Of a stretch of 64,000 nucleotides of DNA, positions 61,511 through 64,000 are shown piece after piece. Each line of letters starts with the position of its first letter. Positions within the stretch are counted from its first letter, which is position 1. The notes under the pieces were generated by a model. That model did not search any database, was not told where the DNA came from, and was given only the letters and a program-made list of their open reading frames with translations. The DNA lies in NCBI GenBank assembly GCA_902781315.1, contig CACZIT010000002.1, positions 1-64,000 of the forward strand, in the 5' to 3' direction. The DNA is from an uncultured Prevotellaceae bacterium. GTDB taxonomy: Bacteria > Bacteroidota > Bacteroidia > Bacteroidales > Bacteroidaceae. The position numbers were made by a program, and so were the translations under genes.

Positions 61511-63307
61511 TTACTTTGTAAGAATCATTTTCACCAGCGCCACGACGTCGGCAATGGTGACGTCTGTATCCTCGTTGACGTCGGCCGCATCGTGGTCGTA
61601 CCCCGAAGCGCCCTTACCCAGCAGGATGTTCACCAGCGCCGTCACGTCGGCAATGGTGACCTCGCCATCGCCGTTGACGTCGCCGAGGAGAACCTCGGGC
61701 TCGGTGGCAGCAGCAACCAGCTTGATGTCGTCGATAGCAATTCTACCTCCAGAGAAGGACAGAGAAATACTACCTGTAGCGCCAGTAATATTTACTGTAT
61801 GTTCAACCCATTCTGAAGAACCTGTTGCCGTCAAATCGCCTGTGGCTGATGCACCTGAAATAGAGACATTGACCGTTTTGCCCGAATCTTTATTATAATT
61901 CTTAATTTTGTATGTCAGAATAGCATCACCAGTCAGAACTATATTATTTGCAACAAGAGACCCTTGATTCTTTGATGAGCCAACTCGGCCACAGTTGCCT
62001 GGATCAGCATAAATTTGTGTAAGGGTAGACCATCCCGTATAATCACAGTAATTACTTAAATTACTAGTATTTAAACTAACTCCTGAGTCTGAAATATTTG
62101 AACCCCTGCTGAAGCTTTCCCAAAGCAACGTCTCTCCACTCGGTGTCGGCTCATCGCCACCACCAGTGTTAATCGTATAGGTTGCCTCGGCAACACTGCT
62201 CTCTGTGCCGTCCTTGATAGCGATTGCCTTCAGCGTTGTAGTTTCGCTAATCGTGATGGCTCCATTATACATCGTGCTTGATGTCGATGGCTTAGAACCA
62301 TTCGTGGTGTAGTAAATGGTTGCACCACTGGTAGAACAGGTGATAGTAACCGTTTGTGCCGTCGTGTAAGTACCACCAGCAAGCGAGAAGGTCGGAGTGG
62401 AGACGGTGGTTGGTGTTTCACCTCCATATGGACTCACATAATTGTCATAGCTAAACTCAACATCCTGCCATTCTCCCCAAATGTACTCCTCCAAGCCGGG
62501 ATAATCGATGAAGGGATTGCGGTTTTGCTTCTCGGCAATCACGTTGTTGCGTGCAATCTCTATATCGTCAACAGGGTCTAACTCCGACCATCTCATCATC
62601 ATATCCAGGCACCACTGGGTGAGACCAGGATAGGTATTTCCATCAAAAACATACGATGCATTAGCCGACGAATTCCAGTTGGAGATTTTATTCTCATAGC
62701 AGGTCACCATATAGAAATAAGCTCGGGCAATATCGCCTTTCACTTCATCGTTAGGTTCGAAGACAGGAAGAGAGTTGATAGGGTTTCCATCCTTATAAAC
62801 TAATCCACTTTTCACCGTTCCCCACTTGCTATATCCGTTTTTTGATTGTGAATAAGAAGTTCCGACCTCACCTAAAGGCTTATCGCCTCTCTCTCCATTG
62901 ATTTTCGCGTCAGATGGCACCACATGCCAAATGTCGCTCACCATCGGAGCACTCTTACTAAACCAACTCTGAGGCACAAGATGCTCGCGGTTATATCCAT
63001 CACCTTCCTCCTTATAACTGCTTGCACAGTTTGAGCCTGGCTCATAGGATGTTGCATTTGAATACCAATCACGCAATTTCCCATCTGAGCGGGTATCTGT
63101 GGTCTTATAGGCTGTTTTCAAACCGTCATACGACCAGCCTGCACTAGAAATCTTGATTTTGTTGTGCATCGCCGTCTTCAGCGCAGCACCCTTCTTGCCA
63201 TTGGCAGCCTGATAGTACGTGTTAGAGCCATTGGGGCCCTGGGCAAAGCCGATGGCGAGGCTCAAGCAGAGCAGGCTCACGGCAGTCAGTAATTTCTTTG
63301 TCGTCAT
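61511..63307 (-). CDS. Secreted endonuclease I with chitobiase-C-like and dockerin-like domains
   Basis: Start set at 63307 (MTTKKLLTAVSLLCLSLAIGFA), with a signal peptide; the longer frame adds 12 charged residues. The 598-aa product has an endonuclease I domain (~25-300): YNREHLVPQSWF carries the catalytic His, with DIWHVVPSDAKIN and NGERGDKPLG as further marks. A chitobiase-C-like domain (ATIYYTTNGSKPSTSSTMY) follows, then a carbohydrate-binding-like beta-sandwich in A+T-richer DNA, and two EF-hand-like repeats (IADVTALVNILLGK, then IADVVALVKMILTK). It probably degrades extracellular DNA. It shares its modular tail with M6 gene 1. Confidence 0.88.
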   Translation of the reverse strand: MTTKKLLTAVSLLCLSLAIGFAQGPNGSNTYYQAANGKKGAALKTAMHNKIKISSAGWSYDGLKTAYKTTDTRSDGKLRDWYSNATSYEPGSNCASSYKEEGDGYNREHLVPQSWFSKSAPMVSDIWHVVPSDAKINGERGDKPLGEVGTSYSQSKNGYSKWGTVKSGLVYKDGNPINSLPVFEPNDEVKGDIARAYFYMVTCYENKISNWNSSANASYVFDGNTYPGLTQWCLDMMMRWSELDPVDDIEIARNNVIAEKQNRNPFIDYPGLEEYIWGEWQDVEFSYDNYVSPYGGETPTTVSTPTFSLAGGTYTTAQTVTITCSTSGATIYYTTNGSKPSTSSTMYNGAITISETTTLKAIAIKDGTESSVAEATYTINTGGGDEPTPSGETLLWESFSRGSNISDSGVSLNTSNLSNYCDYTGWSTLTQIYADPGNCGRVGSSKNQGSLVANNIVLTGDAILTYKIKNYNKDSGKTVNVSISGASATGDLTATGSSEWVEHTVNITGATGSISLSFSGGRIAIDDIKLVAAATEPEVLLGDVNGDGEVTIADVTALVNILLGKGASGYDHDAADVNEDTDVTIADVVALVKMILTK

Positions 63308-63329
63308 TTTTTTTATTTTTTTTCTGTTT

Positions 63330-64000
63330 TCAGTTCTTTCCAAGGATTGTGTTCACGAGCGAGGTGACGTCGGCGATCGAGACGGCTCCGTCGAAGTTCA
63401 CGTCAGCGGCGTCGAGGTCATACTGGCTGGCAGCATCGCCCGCAGGCGTCTTGCCCAGGATGATGTTCACGAGGGCTGTCACGTCGGCAATGCTCAGTGT
63501 GCCATCGCGGTTCACGTCGCCCATCAGCACCTCCTCGTAGAGGCTGGGCTGCAGGCCCTGCGCGTCGGCATAGCATCCCCAGGTCTTATACCCAACACTA
63601 TACTGAACGTACTTTTTCTTCGCAACATTCGTCACCGTAAACAATCCGTCGTCGGTGGCTGTCGCCGTCCATGTGGCAGCCTCAGCAGGCATGTCGGCCG
63701 ACACGTTGAAACTATTATAATTACTCGTCTGATAGACGTAGCGCCCGCTGGAATCCTTCACGTAGTAGGTTCTCTCTGCGTCGGCCGCCACGAAGGTGAA
63801 GGCGCTGCTGGCATCCTCGAGCGCGATGACGCCACGCTCGTTGGCCTCAACGTCCGATGCAGGCAGATAGCCGTAGGTCTTCGTACCCGTGAACGGTGCT
63901 GCCATGCGCAGCTTGCCGTCGTTGTCAGCCACGATGAGGTAGCGCTTGCCACTCTTGATGATAAGCACCTTGCGGAACAGATACTTCCTGACGGGCACCA
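63330..64000 (-). CDS. C-terminal part of a secreted protein with dockerin-like repeats, cut by window edge
   Basis: The reading frame is open to the window edge, so the 5' end is missing. Visible are a Tyr-rich beta domain (KRYLIVADNDGKLRM, TYYVKDSSGRYVYQT) resembling a ricin-like or domain-of-secreted-enzyme module, then EF-hand-like pairs GDVNRDGTLSIADVTALVN and AADVNFDGAVSIADVTSLVN, ending ILGKN. It is the third protein in this window with this tail. Identity of the catalytic part is unknown. Confidence 0.75.
   Translation of the reverse strand, partial: VPVRKYLFRKVLIIKSGKRYLIVADNDGKLRMAAPFTGTKTYGYLPASDVEANERGVIALEDASSAFTFVAADAERTYYVKDSSGRYVYQTSNYNSFNVSADMPAEAATWTATATDDGLFTVTNVAKKKYVQYSVGYKTWGCYADAQGLQPSLYEEVLMGDVNRDGTLSIADVTALVNIILGKTPAGDAASQYDLDAADVNFDGAVSIADVTSLVNTILGKN

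Overview
The window looks like a Bacteroidota chromosome segment, most likely Prevotella or a close relative. Three things point there: the TAnnTTTG promoter boxes (sites near 14514, 19653, 38404 and 45989), C-terminal sorting-type tails (the LPKGIY/KKVVVK pattern) and dockerin-like EF-hand repeats on secreted proteins, and typical families (S46 dipeptidyl peptidase, GH95, M6 peptidases, BlaI/M56, a SpmA-SpmB fusion). The assignment is inferred from sequence features alone. No rRNA, tRNA or CRISPR array was recognised.

Region 1 (1-15550) is an A+T-rich defence island. It opens with an HNH nuclease cut by the window edge. A tight operon follows: an unknown 984-aa protein, a 2075-aa DUF1998-type helicase, a PD-(D/E)XK Fe-S nuclease, a 5-methylcytosine methyltransferase, a Vsr mismatch endonuclease and a Fic protein. 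The set resembles a type II-like Druantia system. A nucleoside deoxyribosyltransferase-like gene and a second Vsr copy come next. The two Vsr genes are recent duplicates; each carries a different repeat inserted in frame at the same place, and one has Glu where the catalytic Asp is expected.

Region 2 (15.7-33.2 kb) holds housekeeping and secreted-protein genes: a GH95 enzyme, SpmAB-like membrane protein, polysaccharide flippase, BlaR-like M56 sensor plus BlaI repressor, a CotH/lamin-tail surface protein, an S46 dipeptidyl peptidase, a kinase with a transmembrane segment and leucine-rich repeats, and a small DNA-binding-like protein.

Region 3 (33.5-38.2 kb) is A+T-rich and looks like an uncharacterised RiPP locus: a 50-aa Cys-containing candidate precursor missed by ordinary gene calling, two radical SAM/SPASM enzymes with PqqD-like N-termini, a metal-dependent amidohydrolase and a small PH-like protein. 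The precursor is preceded by a compact leader motif predicted to fold as a pseudoknot. The same motif occurs three more times in region 4.

Region 4 (38.4-46.6 kb) has repeat-rich intergenic DNA, a candidate structured RNA, and a cluster of small lipoproteins, CD225/dispanin, DUF2752 and TM2 membrane proteins, several behind the same pseudoknot leader. Direct copies of a composite repeat bracket the cluster, which is followed by a DUF4143 ATPase.

Region 5 (46.7-64 kb, nearly all minus strand) carries ruvB, a STAS protein, an SLC13-type permease, a SpoIIE phosphatase fused to a RsbW-like kinase domain (with STAS a likely partner-switching pathway), a THUMP-like methyltransferase, three tandem paralogous M6 metalloproteases, a secreted endonuclease I, and the end of another dockerin-tailed protein. 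Intergenic DNA throughout carries unrelated tandem arrays that share a 22-23 bp period.
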